A stretch of DNA of 64,000 bases from Saprospiraceae bacterium (lineage in GTDB: Bacteria > Bacteroidota > Bacteroidia > Chitinophagales > Saprospiraceae), in the NCBI GenBank assembly GCA_020437105.1, contig JAGQWR010000043.1, positions 1-64,000 of the forward strand, given 5' to 3'. Position numbers and translations under genes: made by a program. Below are positions 42,923 to 52,088 of this stretch, in pieces. The notes under the pieces were generated by a model, which was not told the DNA's origin, ran no database searches, and saw only the letters and a program-made list of their open reading frames with translations. The number at the start of each line of letters is the position of its first letter. The stretch's first letter is position 1.

Positions 42923-44947
42923 TTATACTGCTTCTTTTAACCGCTTTTTGAGGGCAAAAAGTTCATCCCTGTATTGGGCGGCAGTGATAAAATCGAGATC
43001 TTTTGCAGCAATTTTCATTTGCCGTTCTGTATTGGAAATCATTTTTTCTATCTGGTCGCGGGTCATATAATCCAGGATTGGGTCTGCTGCCAGACTTGGC
43101 TCCTCAGATTCAATATACGCATTGCCTTTCTTCCCGCGAATATCTAAAATTGATTTGGAGTTTAGAATGTCTTCCCTTGATTTTGCAACGGTAGTCGGAG
43201 TAATATTGTGCTCTTCGTTATATGCGATTTGGATCGTCCTACGGCGATTAGTCTCGTCAATGGTTCGCTGCATACTGTCAGTCACCTTATCTGCATAAAA
43301 GATAACGAGCCCGTTCGAATTTCGAGCGGCCCGCCCTGCCGTTTGAGTCAGGGAGCGTTCATTCCGTAGAAAGCCCTCCTTGTCAGCATCAATTATGGCC
43401 ACCAGCGAAACTTCCGGCAGATCAAGTCCTTCCCGCAATAAGTTGACACCTACCAGTACATCAAATGTGCCTAAACGCAAATCCCGCAGAATCTCCACTC
43501 GCTCCATCGTATCCACTTCCGAGTGAATGTAGCGTACTTTAATGTTTAATTTGGCCAGGTATTTGGATAGTTCTTCCGACATCCGTTTGGTAAGGGTAGT
43601 CACTAATACCCGTTCTTTGCGTTTTATGCGCAGCGAAATTTCGTCCAATAAATCATCAATCTGGTTTAAGCTTGGACGCACTTCAATCGGTGGATCCAAC
43701 AACCCGGTTGGCCTGATCAGTTGCTCTACAATGAGGCCATCGGTTTTTTCCAGTTCGTATGCAGCCGGTGTGGCACTTACGTAAATAACCTGATTGGTCA
43801 GTTCTTCAAATTCATTAAAATCAAGTGGCCGGTTATCCATGGCAGATGGTAGCCGGAATCCATAATTTACCAGATTGATTTTTCGGGCACGGTCTCCTCC
43901 CCACATACCGCGCACCTGCGGCAGTGTAACATGGCTTTCATCAATAACCATCAGATAATCATCCGGGAAATAATCCAACAGGCAAAACGGACGTGTTCCG
44001 GGTTCTCTCCCGTCAAAAAAACGGGAATAGTTTTCGACGCCGCTGCAATAACCCAGTTCTTTCATCATCTCCAGATCGAAGGCTGTTCGTTCCTTAATGC
44101 GTTTGGCTTCCAATAAACGACGTTCCTTCTCAAAATACTTTACCTGCTCATACAACTCATCTTCAATGTCGTGCAGGATTTGGTGCATCCGCTCGCGCGG
44201 AGCAATATAGAGGTTGGCAGGAAATATGGCTGCGTTCTCCAGCCCTTCAATACGCTTGCCTGTCTCAATTTCTATCCGATCAATCTCTTCAATTTCATCG
44301 CCGAAAAAAGTGATCCGATATCCGTAGTCAACATAGGGTAGGTTAATATCAACCGTGTCACCCCGTACCCGAAAGGTAGCTCTTCCAAATTCTGCCTCTG
44401 TTCTGGAATAAAGAATCTCTACCAGCTTGTACAAAAATGTATTTCTGGAAATGACTTCTCCCCGCTTGATCCGAATAATCCCTGTTTTATAATCTTCCGG
44501 ATTTCCCATACCATAAATGCAGGAAACAGAAGCTACAATGATAATATCTCTTCTCCCGGAAAGGAGCGAGGAAGTAGCACGTAGCCGAAGTTTATCCACT
44601 TCTTCATTAATAGCCAGGTCTTTCTCAATGTAGGTGTCTGATACCGACATGTAGGCTTCCGGCTGGTAATAATCGTAGTAGGAGACAAAATATTCTACTG
44701 CGTTGTTGGGGAAAAATTCTCGGAATTCGCCATATAATTGTGCGGTCAGCGTTTTATTATGGGTGAGAACCAGGGTAGGCCGGTTTAATTGGGCAATCGT
44801 ATTGGCTATCGTGAAGGTCTTTCCGGAGCCGGTTACTCCCAGAAGGACCTGCGCCGCATCTCCAGCATGAATGCCCTGCACCAGCTGATTTATTGCATGA
44901 GGTTGGTCACCGGTAGGTACGAAGGGAGAGATCAGTTCAAAACTCAT
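42923..44947 (-). CDS. uvrB: Excinuclease ABC subunit B
   Basis: Helicase-like damage-verification subunit of nucleotide excision repair. I start at 44947 (MSFELISPFVPTGDQP, the standard family start) rather than at 44980. At 674 aa it has the usual length. Walker A is GVTGSGKT near residue 41, the beta-hairpin region is YFVSYYDYYQPEAY, the DExH-like box is MVIDESHVTLPQ, and helicase motif VI is QTAGRAARN. The C-terminal UVR motif for UvrC contact is ITAAQYRDELFALKKRL. The divergent M20 gene starts 138 bases away. Confidence 0.97.
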   Translation of the reverse strand: MSFELISPFVPTGDQPHAINQLVQGIHAGDAAQVLLGVTGSGKTFTIANTIAQLNRPTLVLTHNKTLTAQLYGEFREFFPNNAVEYFVSYYDYYQPEAYMSVSDTYIEKDLAINEEVDKLRLRATSSLLSGRRDIIIVASVSCIYGMGNPEDYKTGIIRIKRGEVISRNTFLYKLVEILYSRTEAEFGRATFRVRGDTVDINLPYVDYGYRITFFGDEIEEIDRIEIETGKRIEGLENAAIFPANLYIAPRERMHQILHDIEDELYEQVKYFEKERRLLEAKRIKERTAFDLEMMKELGYCSGVENYSRFFDGREPGTRPFCLLDYFPDDYLMVIDESHVTLPQVRGMWGGDRARKINLVNYGFRLPSAMDNRPLDFNEFEELTNQVIYVSATPAAYELEKTDGLIVEQLIRPTGLLDPPIEVRPSLNQIDDLLDEISLRIKRKERVLVTTLTKRMSEELSKYLAKLNIKVRYIHSEVDTMERVEILRDLRLGTFDVLVGVNLLREGLDLPEVSLVAIIDADKEGFLRNERSLTQTAGRAARNSNGLVIFYADKVTDSMQRTIDETNRRRTIQIAYNEEHNITPTTVAKSREDILNSKSILDIRGKKGNAYIESEEPSLAADPILDYMTRDQIEKMISNTERQMKIAAKDLDFITAAQYRDELFALKKRLKEAV

Positions 44948-45085
44948 ATTTGCTTTTATTTCACCAATATAACAAGCCAAAAGGCGCTGGAGTTGCCGCC
45001 CTGAATTAAATGGAAAAAATACGAAAATTTCAAAACAATTCTGTCAAAGAGCGGAGATATTGGTTGGCATTTATTATTATTCAAT

Positions 45086-46543
45086 ATGAAAAAAAGCATC
45101 CTCAGATTAGTTCTCTTTCTTCTAATTGTATTAAGCCTGTTAATCTGGTTTAATACTTTTCGATTTACGTCCAGGCAATTGGCGGTAGAGCCGCTAGCCG
45201 CTGAGATGCTGCCAGATTCTCTGGCAAACCGATTCGCGAAAGCAATCCGGTTTCCGACCATTTCTTCTGTTTCCGGAGTAGATACAATTGCCTTTCGTGG
45301 ATTGGATAGTTTGCTGATAGAGCAGTTTCCGCTAGTCCATCAGCAATTAAATTTTCAACGAATAAATGAGTTTAGTCGGGTCTATCATTGGTCCGGAACA
45401 GATGCACTGCTCGAACCTATGCTCTTATTGGCCCATCTGGATGTAGTCCCCGCAGAAAATTCGGAACAATGGATGCACCCGCCCTTTTCAGGAAATATAG
45501 AGGATGGATTTATTTGGGGCCGTGGGACATTAGATGATAAATTAAGCGCATGGGCTATCCTTGAAACCTTAGAATCCCTCTTGAAAACAGACTTTCAACC
45601 CAAACGTGGAATCTATATCGCTTTCGGACATGATGAAGAAACCTCCGGCGAATGGGGGGCTGCTTCCATTGCCGCCAGTTTTGAGGAAAAAGGATTGCAT
45701 TTTGCCTTTGTTCTGGATGAAGGTTTAGTGATTCTCGAAAATGCACTGGAAGGCCTGAAGTCACCTGTCGCTATGATCGGAATAGCAGAGAAGGGCATTT
45801 GTACCCTCAATGTGTCGGTTGATTTGGAGACCGGCGGACATTCCATGATGCCACCCCCAGAAACAGCAGTAGGTATTCTTGCTCAGGCGATTACTAATTT
45901 ACAGGAAAATCCACTCCCCGCCAGTATTGATGGAGCTGCAGGCCGATTCTTTGATTATATCGGCCCTGAAATGAATGGATTGGAGAAGGTTGTAATGGCT
46001 AATCGCTGGTTAACCTCAGGGTTACTGGTAGGTAAATTGGAGGATGATCCTGCAGCAAATGCCATGTTACGCACCACGATGGCACCCACTATGATTCGCG
46101 GCGGAGTGCGGTCTAATATTTTACCTACCCGTACCTCTGCAAAAGTGAATGTCCGAATAATTCCGGGTGAGTCAGTTGAATCAGTACTTGCGTATTGCCG
46201 AAGTATCGTGGATGATTCCAGGGTGCGCATTCAATTGGATTCCACAATTTCATATAATGATCCCTCCAAGGTATCCGACATTGATGTTTTTGGGTTTCAA
46301 CTTATCCAGCGAACCTGTTTGGAGATTTATCCGGATATTATCGTTGCCCCTTCTCTGGTGATTGGTTATACGGATTCCAGAAACTATCAGGATTTGTCAG
46401 ACCAGATTTACCGTTTTTGTCCGGTGCAGATTGACCGTTCTGATCTGGTCAGAATCCATGGTAGTAACGAGCGCATTGAAGTAAGTGCTTACCTGAATAT
46501 GATCCGCTTTTATCGACGATTAATAGAGCAGGGAGGGATTTAA
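45086..46543 (+). CDS. M20 family zinc peptidase, membrane anchored (PM20D1/carboxypeptidase S-like)
   Basis: 485 aa. An N-terminal hydrophobic helix (residues about 7-23) anchors the enzyme, with the catalytic part outside the cytosol. M20 metal and catalytic residues: LLLAHLDVVP (His), WGRGTLDDK (Asp), FGHDEETSGEWG (Glu-Glu), VLDEGL, and the late RIHGSNERIEV (His). The dimerisation lid domain lies about 225-365. Length and N-terminal anchor resemble the carboxypeptidase S/PM20D1 branch. It abuts the convergent VWA gene with no bases between the two stop codons. Confidence 0.92.
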   Translation: MKKSILRLVLFLLIVLSLLIWFNTFRFTSRQLAVEPLAAEMLPDSLANRFAKAIRFPTISSVSGVDTIAFRGLDSLLIEQFPLVHQQLNFQRINEFSRVYHWSGTDALLEPMLLLAHLDVVPAENSEQWMHPPFSGNIEDGFIWGRGTLDDKLSAWAILETLESLLKTDFQPKRGIYIAFGHDEETSGEWGAASIAASFEEKGLHFAFVLDEGLVILENALEGLKSPVAMIGIAEKGICTLNVSVDLETGGHSMMPPPETAVGILAQAITNLQENPLPASIDGAAGRFFDYIGPEMNGLEKVVMANRWLTSGLLVGKLEDDPAANAMLRTTMAPTMIRGGVRSNILPTRTSAKVNVRIIPGESVESVLAYCRSIVDDSRVRIQLDSTISYNDPSKVSDIDVFGFQLIQRTCLEIYPDIIVAPSLVIGYTDSRNYQDLSDQIYRFCPVQIDRSDLVRIHGSNERIEVSAYLNMIRFYRRLIEQGGI

Positions 46544-47674
46544 TTATTCCTTTTTCACCAGTCCATCACCGATTGGCCATTCATGCCGTCCTTCGATTGC
46601 TGCAGCAACCAGCATGGGAAATTGGTCTGGCGTACAGGCGAAAGAAGGAATGCCCAGATTGGCGAATTGTCGCCCCAGTTTGGTATTATAAGCAGGTGAG
46701 CCTTCGTCATTGAGGGCAAGCAGGGTGATCATTTGAGAACCAGTGTCAATAATGCGTGCTGCTGCCTGAAGCGCAGCTTCTTCCCGTACTCCTTCAAATA
46801 AGTCGGAGATCAGAAAAACCAGACTGTCCTTTGGCCGGTCAATTTTGGAGCGAACAAAATTTAGCGCTTTCGTAATATCTGTTCCACCGCCTAATTGAAC
46901 ACCAAAAAGCAATTCAACCGGATCATGCAGATCTTCCGTTAAGTCAACCACATTGGTATCAAATACAATAAATCGGGTTTTTACGGAAGGTACTGTAGCC
47001 ATTACTGATGCCAGAATACCGGCATAGACAACCGAACTGGCCATTGATCCACTTTGATCCGTCAGGATAAAAACTTCTTTGAGCGCTCTTTTTTTTCGGC
47101 TATGTCCTACCAACGACTCTGGTACAATCGTTTTATATTCTTTTTGATAGTGCTTGAGGTTCCGGCGGATAGTCAGATGCCAGTCAATTTCGCGGGGCTT
47201 TGGGTTACTGATTCGTTCTGCACGTTGCACAGCACCTTTGATCGCTTTTTGTAATGGGACACGAAGGTTTGCTTCCACCTGTGCCGCTAGTTTACGGACA
47301 AGTGCGCGCGCAGTTTCTCTGGTTTTGTCAGGGATAATTTCTTTTAACTGGAGCAAGGTGGCGATCAACTCTACATCTGGTTCCAACTGATCCAAAAGCT
47401 CTGGCTCACTCAGAAGTTGTTTGAGTCCCAGACGAGCCAGAGCATCTTTCTGCATCATCTGAACCATAGATTTCGGAAAGTATTTCCGAATGTCTCCAAG
47501 CCAGCGATTGATATTGGGAGATGAACTGCCCAAACTCCCCTGGCGGTCAGAGTCATATAATGCTTCCAGTGCGGCGTCCATACTTTGTGCCTCATCTTCC
47601 ATTGGTGCCCCGGCATCTGTTGCATCTGATTGTTCACCCAGGATAAGACGCCATTTTTTCAGTTTTTCCTCCAT
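46544..47674 (-). CDS. VWA domain protein (MoxR-associated type)
   Basis: 376 aa. A helical N-terminal region (1-175) is followed by a von Willebrand A domain with a complete MIDAS site: DQSGS in VFILTDQSGSMASS, then Thr in LGGGTDITKAL and Asp in FLISDLFEG. No signal peptide; cytosolic. Such proteins usually form an operon with a MoxR AAA+ ATPase, a DUF5682 protein and sometimes a SWIM zinc-finger protein. Here none of these is adjacent: the next gene upstream in this orientation is transcribed away. It is convergent with the M20 gene, stops abutting. Confidence 0.88.
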   Translation of the reverse strand: MEEKLKKWRLILGEQSDATDAGAPMEDEAQSMDAALEALYDSDRQGSLGSSSPNINRWLGDIRKYFPKSMVQMMQKDALARLGLKQLLSEPELLDQLEPDVELIATLLQLKEIIPDKTRETARALVRKLAAQVEANLRVPLQKAIKGAVQRAERISNPKPREIDWHLTIRRNLKHYQKEYKTIVPESLVGHSRKKRALKEVFILTDQSGSMASSVVYAGILASVMATVPSVKTRFIVFDTNVVDLTEDLHDPVELLFGVQLGGGTDITKALNFVRSKIDRPKDSLVFLISDLFEGVREEAALQAAARIIDTGSQMITLLALNDEGSPAYNTKLGRQFANLGIPSFACTPDQFPMLVAAAIEGRHEWPIGDGLVKKE

Positions 47675-47810
47675 TCAAATTATGGGATTTACCGGATTAC
47701 AAGGTACGCATTGAAATCATTTGGGTTACTTTTAATCATTTAAACTATATTTCCACTGCAAGAAGCCAACAGGATAGACTATGGTTTGTTAAGATAAAAA
47801 GGACTGTTAG

Positions 47811-48941
47811 TTGGATAGTGAAAAATTAATAAAAGAAGAATTTACGGATGAGCAGCAGGGGGTGTTAAAATCTATCCGGCTGTCGCGAATCGTTCTGCCC
47901 GTTCTGATTGGAATCGGGGTGGTTGGTTATTTGGTTTGGAAACAATTTGATCCGGAAGAATTTGCGAAAATCAATTGGACGACCCATACCCTTTTTTGGA
48001 TTCTGGGGTCAATTTTTTTATTGATTATCCGCCATTTGGCCTATGCAACACGCCTTCGAATTCTTTCTGACGGAGAGTTCACCTGGCGCAAATGCGTCGA
48101 ACTTATTTTTATATGGGAGTTTAGTTCTGCCGTTTCGCCAACTTCTGTTGGGGGGTCTGCAGTTGCATTTTTTGTATTGGCCCAAGAAAAAATTTCTACT
48201 GCAAAGACAGCAACAATCGTACTCTACACGATTGTACTCGATACGATCTTTTTTATTGGTTCACTCCCAATCCTCTTTTTGATTTTTGGGTCAAACATGA
48301 TTCGGCCCAATATGACTAGTTTGGGTGATATCGATGGGTGGGGGATTACCTTTTTGGGGGCTTATATTCTGATGGCGGTTTATGGAAGTTTGTTCTATTA
48401 CGGATTGTTTGTAAATCCGATTCAGATCAAACGTTTGTTGGTGGGTTTTACAAAAATTCGGTTTTTCCGAAGATACCGGGCTGGGGCAGTTGATTTAGGA
48501 AACGACATGATTTTGGCATCAAGAGATATGAAACGAAAGCGTTGGCCCTTCCATGTCGGTGCATTCCTTTCTACCGCTATTGCCTGGTCTTGCCGGTTCT
48601 TATTACTCAACTTTCTGATTATTGGTTTTGTAAAGTCGGTCGATCTTAGTCTTTGGGCCCAAGGCGCATTATTTGCCCGCCTGGAAACTATGTTTGTGAT
48701 TATTGCTTTTAGTCCGACTCCCGGTGGTGCCGGATTTGTTGAGATTCTATTTAGCGGATTTTTAAGCGATTATGTAAACTTAAAAACGAATGCCTTAATA
48801 ATTGCCTCCATCTGGCGCATATTGACTTATTATTCTTATTTATTAGCCGGTGCGATCATAATTCCCAACTGGGTTCGTAAGATTCTGATTAGTAGGAGAC
48901 ACAAACGAGGCAAAAACAAAAAATCAAAGGCTACTTCATGA
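47811..48941 (+). CDS. Lysylphosphatidylglycerol synthase TM-region (YbhN/UPF0104) family membrane protein
   Basis: 376 aa with about eight transmembrane helices from residue 25 on. Features of the LPG_synthase_TM/AglD family include LRILSDGEFTWRKCVELIFIWEFSSAVSPTSVGGSAVAFFVLAQE-like segments early and FSPTPGGAGFVEILFSGFL late (the SPTPGGxGxxE signature). Members are thought to flip or transfer lipids; the substrate here is unknown. The only in-frame start is a TTG at 47811, giving LDSEKLIKEE; an upstream ATG at 47781 stops after three codons. It overlaps rsmG by 4 bases (ATGA), so the two are coupled. Confidence 0.87.
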   Translation: MDSEKLIKEEFTDEQQGVLKSIRLSRIVLPVLIGIGVVGYLVWKQFDPEEFAKINWTTHTLFWILGSIFLLIIRHLAYATRLRILSDGEFTWRKCVELIFIWEFSSAVSPTSVGGSAVAFFVLAQEKISTAKTATIVLYTIVLDTIFFIGSLPILFLIFGSNMIRPNMTSLGDIDGWGITFLGAYILMAVYGSLFYYGLFVNPIQIKRLLVGFTKIRFFRRYRAGAVDLGNDMILASRDMKRKRWPFHVGAFLSTAIAWSCRFLLLNFLIIGFVKSVDLSLWAQGALFARLETMFVIIAFSPTPGGAGFVEILFSGFLSDYVNLKTNALIIASIWRILTYYSYLLAGAIIIPNWVRKILISRRHKRGKNKKSKATS

Positions 48942-49576
48942 CTGAACTAGAAATGATTCTGCAATATTTCCCAAACTTGTCTGACATTCAGCAAAAGCAA
49001 TTTGCTGCACTGCCGGAGTTATATAAGACCTGGAACGAGCAAATAAATGTGATCTCCAGAAAGGATATTGACAATTTAATTGAACGGCATGTGTTGCATT
49101 CTCTCGCTATTGCCAAAGTGGTTAAACCACGGACAGGTGCGGAGATACTGGATTTGGGGACAGGTGGCGGATTCCCCGGCATTCCTATGGCTATCTTATT
49201 TCCGGATGTGAAGTTCCTGCTGGTGGATGGTACCGGGAAAAAAATCCGGGTGGTCAATGAGGTTATCCAGGCATTGGGACTGGAAAACGCAGTCGGCCAA
49301 CAGACCCGGGCGGAGGAACTAAAAAAACGGAAATTTGATTTTGTGTTTACCAGAGCGGTAGCCACCCTGGATAAACTAGCCATCTGGACGCAGCATTTAT
49401 ACAAAAGAGATCAGCGTCATGCCCTGCCAAATGGATTATTTGCGCTAAAAGGCGGAAACCTGGGAAGTGAGATTAAGGCCTTGCCTAAAGGAAATTACAC
49501 CGAGGTTTTTCCGATTTCCGAGTTTTTCAAAGAAGCTTTTTTTGAGGGAAAATCGGTCGTTTACCTTCAGGCTTAG
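48938..49576 (+). CDS. rsmG: 16S rRNA (guanine(527)-N7)-methyltransferase
   Basis: Class I SAM-dependent methyltransferase (GidB family) that modifies G527 of 16S rRNA. 212 aa. The family hallmarks are an N-terminal helix with NEQINVISRKDIDNLIERHVLHSL, SAM motif I ILDLGTGGGFPGIPMAI, and FDFVFTRAVATLDKL, then KGGNLGSEI. It begins with ATGA overlapping the stop of the flippase-like gene. A terminator lies before convergent recA. Confidence 0.96.
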   Translation: MTELEMILQYFPNLSDIQQKQFAALPELYKTWNEQINVISRKDIDNLIERHVLHSLAIAKVVKPRTGAEILDLGTGGGFPGIPMAILFPDVKFLLVDGTGKKIRVVNEVIQALGLENAVGQQTRAEELKKRKFDFVFTRAVATLDKLAIWTQHLYKRDQRHALPNGLFALKGGNLGSEIKALPKGNYTEVFPISEFFKEAFFEGKSVVYLQA

Positions 49577-49602
49577 ATAAGGCTCGAGCGGATAAAGGAA
49601 TA

Positions 49603-49640
49603 AAAAAAGGGAGCACCAGATGGCAACTCCCTCTTTTATC
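49603..49640. terminator. Intrinsic terminator between rsmG and recA
   Basis: AAAAAAAGGGAG and CTCCCTCTTTTAT form a stem around a 13-base loop; the A-run and T-run allow use from both convergent genes. Confidence 0.7.
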
Positions 49641-49674
49641 TTATGATCTAATTTCTGAGAAGAAATGCAAAAGT

Positions 49675-50760
49675 TTATGCTTCTTCAGATACACCATTTT
49701 CTGATTCCGCTTTTTCCTTTTTGGAAGAACCGCCATCCAGTGTCGGACCACCGTCTGTTCCTGTAATGCGCGCTTTTATTTTCAACTCGATTTCAAGCGC
49801 AACTTCCGGGTTATCAATTAGGAACTGCTTTGCAGATTCCCGGCCTTGTGCAATTTTAGCATCTGCGTAACTGTACCAGGCACCACTTTTCTTGATGATA
49901 TCGTGATCGACACCCAAGTCAACAATTTCGCCATTTTTAGAAATGCCCTCGCCATACATGATGTCAAATTCTGCGATTCGAAACGGCGGAGCCAATTTAT
50001 TCTTAACCACTTTTACTTTGACGTGATTACCCATTACATTGCCTTCTTTGTCTTTGATAGCCGCACCAGAACGGCGGATATCGAGACGTTGAGAAGCATA
50101 GAATTTAAGGGCATTACCACCAGTAGTGGTTTCCGGGTTGCCAAACATTACACCGATTTTTTCCCGAAGTTGGTTGATGAAGATGCAACAACATCCTGTT
50201 CTTCCAATCGTACCGGTGAGTTTTCGCATAGCCTGCGACATTAAACGCGCTTGAAGTCCCACCTTGGAATCACCCATCTCGCCTTCGATCTCAGCACGTG
50301 GTACAAGTGCAGCTACAGAGTCAATAACAATGATATCAACTGCACCAGATCGAATTAGGTTCTCTGCGATTTCAAGCGCCTGCTCTCCATTGTCGGGTTG
50401 GGAAATCAATAAGTTACCAGTGTCAACGCCCAGTGCTTCGGCATAGGTCTTGTCAAAGGCGTGCTCCGCATCAATAAAAGCGGCAATACCACCTTTTTTC
50501 TGGCATTCAGCAATGGCATGAATAGCCAGCGTTGTTTTACCAGAGGACTCGGGGCCATATATTTCGATCACCCGCCCACGGGCAAAACCGTTGACTCCTA
50601 ATGCAATATCCAAACTTAGCGAACCAGTAGGGATCGAATCAACTTCCACCACTTTTTTGTCGCCCAGGCGCATGACCGTGCCCTTTCCATACGTTTTCTC
50701 CAGCCTGTCTAAGGTCATCTGGAGTGCTTTGAGTTTTGAAGATTTGTCTTGTTCTGACAT
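49675..50760 (-). CDS. recA: Recombinase RecA
   Basis: DNA strand-exchange ATPase and SOS co-protease. 361 aa. Walker [10 protein letters not shown] at residues 69-77, Walker [11 protein letters not shown], the L1 loop region [15 protein letters not shown], the L2 region with [29 protein letters not shown], and the C-terminal domain with an acidic Ser/Glu-rich tail. It has a Bacteroidota-type promoter (TTG-N20-TAAATTTG) starting 65 bases upstream. No LexA-like inverted repeat was identified in the gap. Confidence 0.98.
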   Translation of the reverse strand: MSEQDKSSKLKALQMTLDRLEKTYGKGTVMRLGDKKVVEVDSIPTGSLSLDIALGVNGFARGRVIEIYGPESSGKTTLAIHAIAECQKKGGIAAFIDAEHAFDKTYAEALGVDTGNLLISQPDNGEQALEIAENLIRSGAVDIIVIDSVAALVPRAEIEGEMGDSKVGLQARLMSQAMRKLTGTIGRTGCCCIFINQLREKIGVMFGNPETTTGGNALKFYASQRLDIRRSGAAIKDKEGNVMGNHVKVKVVKNKLAPPFRIAEFDIMYGEGISKNGEIVDLGVDHDIIKKSGAWYSYADAKIAQGRESAKQFLIDNPEVALEIELKIKARITGTDGGPTLDGGSSKKEKAESENGVSEEA

Positions 50761-50824
50761 ACGTCCTGAGTTTTTATTCCGATCAAGTTGCCGGAATAGT
50801 TTAAACGAATTGTTTAAAGCGAAA

Positions 50825-50855
50825 CAAATTTAAAAATAAATGTTTGTTTCTGCAA
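50825..50855 (-). promoter_or_regulatory. recA promoter (TTG-N20-TAAATTTG)
   Basis: On the minus strand TTG (50855-50853) is followed after 20 bases by TAAATTTG (50832-50825), matching the Bacteroidota consensus and spacing. It gives a 5' leader of roughly 60 bases. Confidence 0.65.
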
Positions 50856-50935
50856 GAAATAGGGAACAAAAAGTTTGGAAAGAAGAATTGCGGTTGCCCG
50901 AAGGTACATAGAATGGCCCGAAATCCAAAATTAGA

Positions 50936-50969
50936 AAACCCTTAGCAGTCTATAAACTACTAAGGGTTT
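50936..50969 (-). terminator. Terminator of the small protein gene upstream of recA
   Basis: Perfect 10-bp arms AAACCCTTAG (50936-50945) and CTAAGGGTTT (50960-50969); the minus-strand exit is TTTTCTAATTTT. It separates the 78-aa protein gene from recA. Confidence 0.7.
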
Positions 50970-50996
50970 AACAAGTTACGCATGAAAAATTTCACA

Positions 50997-51233
50997 CTAG
51001 CGGGAAATTTCGACTGCGGTTGCTTCACTGTATTTGAGAATATTCCCAATTGCAGTCGGCGACGGATGAAAGGTCACTTTGGGAAGTTCCATAAAGGCTT
51101 CCCGCAATTCCTTGTATTCCTGTCGAATAACCGGGTCGGCCGTGATCGCTTCCCGAACCTGAATTGCTTCAGATGCGGTGGATTCCCGATACAGATCACG
51201 GATAAATAATTCAGATGTACATACTAGCTTCAT
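50997..51233 (-). CDS. Conserved small protein, anti-sigma-like
   Basis: 78 aa. The composition is protein-like: an N-terminal MKLVCTSELFIRDLYRESTASEA, a helical middle ADPVIRQEYKELREAFMELP, and a C-terminal SPTAIGNILKYSEATA. It resembles a type of short Bacteroidota protein that reads like the cytosolic zinc-less part of an anti-sigma factor (xxYxExxxxEAxxIExAxxxDPxLRxEYxEL). This resemblance is from memory, so the function is tentative. It has its own terminator. It is upstream of recA in the same orientation but separated by 236 bases. Confidence 0.7.
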   Translation of the reverse strand: MKLVCTSELFIRDLYRESTASEAIQVREAITADPVIRQEYKELREAFMELPKVTFHPSPTAIGNILKYSEATAVEISR

Positions 51234-51369
51234 ATGCAGGCTATTAGTAGGATTTAAATTCCATATACAAACTCATTGGGCTTTGGAATTATTGTTTGTT
51301 TAGAATTTTTTTTCTAAAGCCCGATTTGCCTGAATGCTAGCACCTGTTTTGAATGGGTATCCGGGGTCC

Positions 51370-51801
51370 TTATTTAATCCGGTACCAGGATTGTGTTCTG
51401 CCCAGTGCGGATACTCCCAAATAGCCCCGCACCTCCAACTGGTCGGCACCCTTTAGCCAGACGCTGCACTTATAAATCTTTCCATTATTGGGATCCATAA
51501 TCCGGCCATAGCTCCAATAATCTTTATAGGGTTGCAGGTCCCAAACGACATCCATACCCATCAATGGTTGATCTTTTTTATCACCAGGGCACAAATCACA
51601 GGTCGTGTCAGGAGGTGATTGCAGTAGCTTTACCACTTTACCATAAAACATCCCGTCTTTCTCGTAAATTTCTAAATGTGATTTTGGTTCGCCCGTCTCA
51701 TCGTCTATTGTTTTCCAAACTCCTACTATGCTACTCTGGCCAAAAGCCATTCCGGATACCGACAAAAGGGCAGCTAAAATTAAAATGCTTCGAACTTTCA
51801 T
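51370..51801 (-). CDS. DUF2147 family exported protein
   Basis: The start at 51801 gives MKVRSILILAALLSVSGMAFG, a signal peptide; a longer reading to 51885 adds 28 residues before it and is unlikely. The mature 120 aa match the DUF2147 pattern: IVGVWKTIDDETGEPKSHLEIY at the start, VWDLQPYKDYWSYGRIMDPNNGKIYKC in the middle, and QLEVRGYLGVSALGRTQSWYRI at the end. The domain is a lipocalin-like beta barrel of unknown ligand, periplasmic. Monocistronic; the 287-base gap to the divergent Prc gene carries a GTTAAAGTAGGTCAAA motif. Confidence 0.9.
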   Translation of the reverse strand: MKVRSILILAALLSVSGMAFGQSSIVGVWKTIDDETGEPKSHLEIYEKDGMFYGKVVKLLQSPPDTTCDLCPGDKKDQPLMGMDVVWDLQPYKDYWSYGRIMDPNNGKIYKCSVWLKGADQLEVRGYLGVSALGRTQSWYRIK

Positions 51802-51909
51802 GATCAAAATGAGTTTTGTTTTTAGATTAACGAAAAAGTCTTGATGGAGTTGCAACAAGATAAGTACTTTGAAAGCACCTGACACCCTGATTCTAATGTG
51901 AATGGAATG

Positions 51910-51925
51910 TTAAAGTAGGTCAAAT
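51910..51925 (+). promoter_or_regulatory. GTTAA-type repeat related to the 4278 site
   Basis: GTTAAAGTAGGTCAAA differs by one base from GTTAAAGTAGGTTAAA at 4278-4293, again with two units 10 bases apart. It lies in the gap between the divergent DUF2147 and Prc genes. Confidence 0.35.
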
Positions 51926-52088
51926 GCTGCTTGTAGCACCCATTATGGGAAACATTTTTTTCAAAAAGGAGTATATTTATTACTGTATTTTTCGTTAATT
52001 GTTCTGAGCATCAAGTGAAAGCCGGAACTTTGTTTTTCCAAATTTGCACTTCTGCTCCATTATCTACCATTATAATACTCCTGAAATT

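Noticed and set aside
49675..50996. SOS box upstream of recA
   Set aside because: I looked for a LexA-type inverted repeat in 50761-50996 and saw only the promoter and the 50936-50969 terminator.
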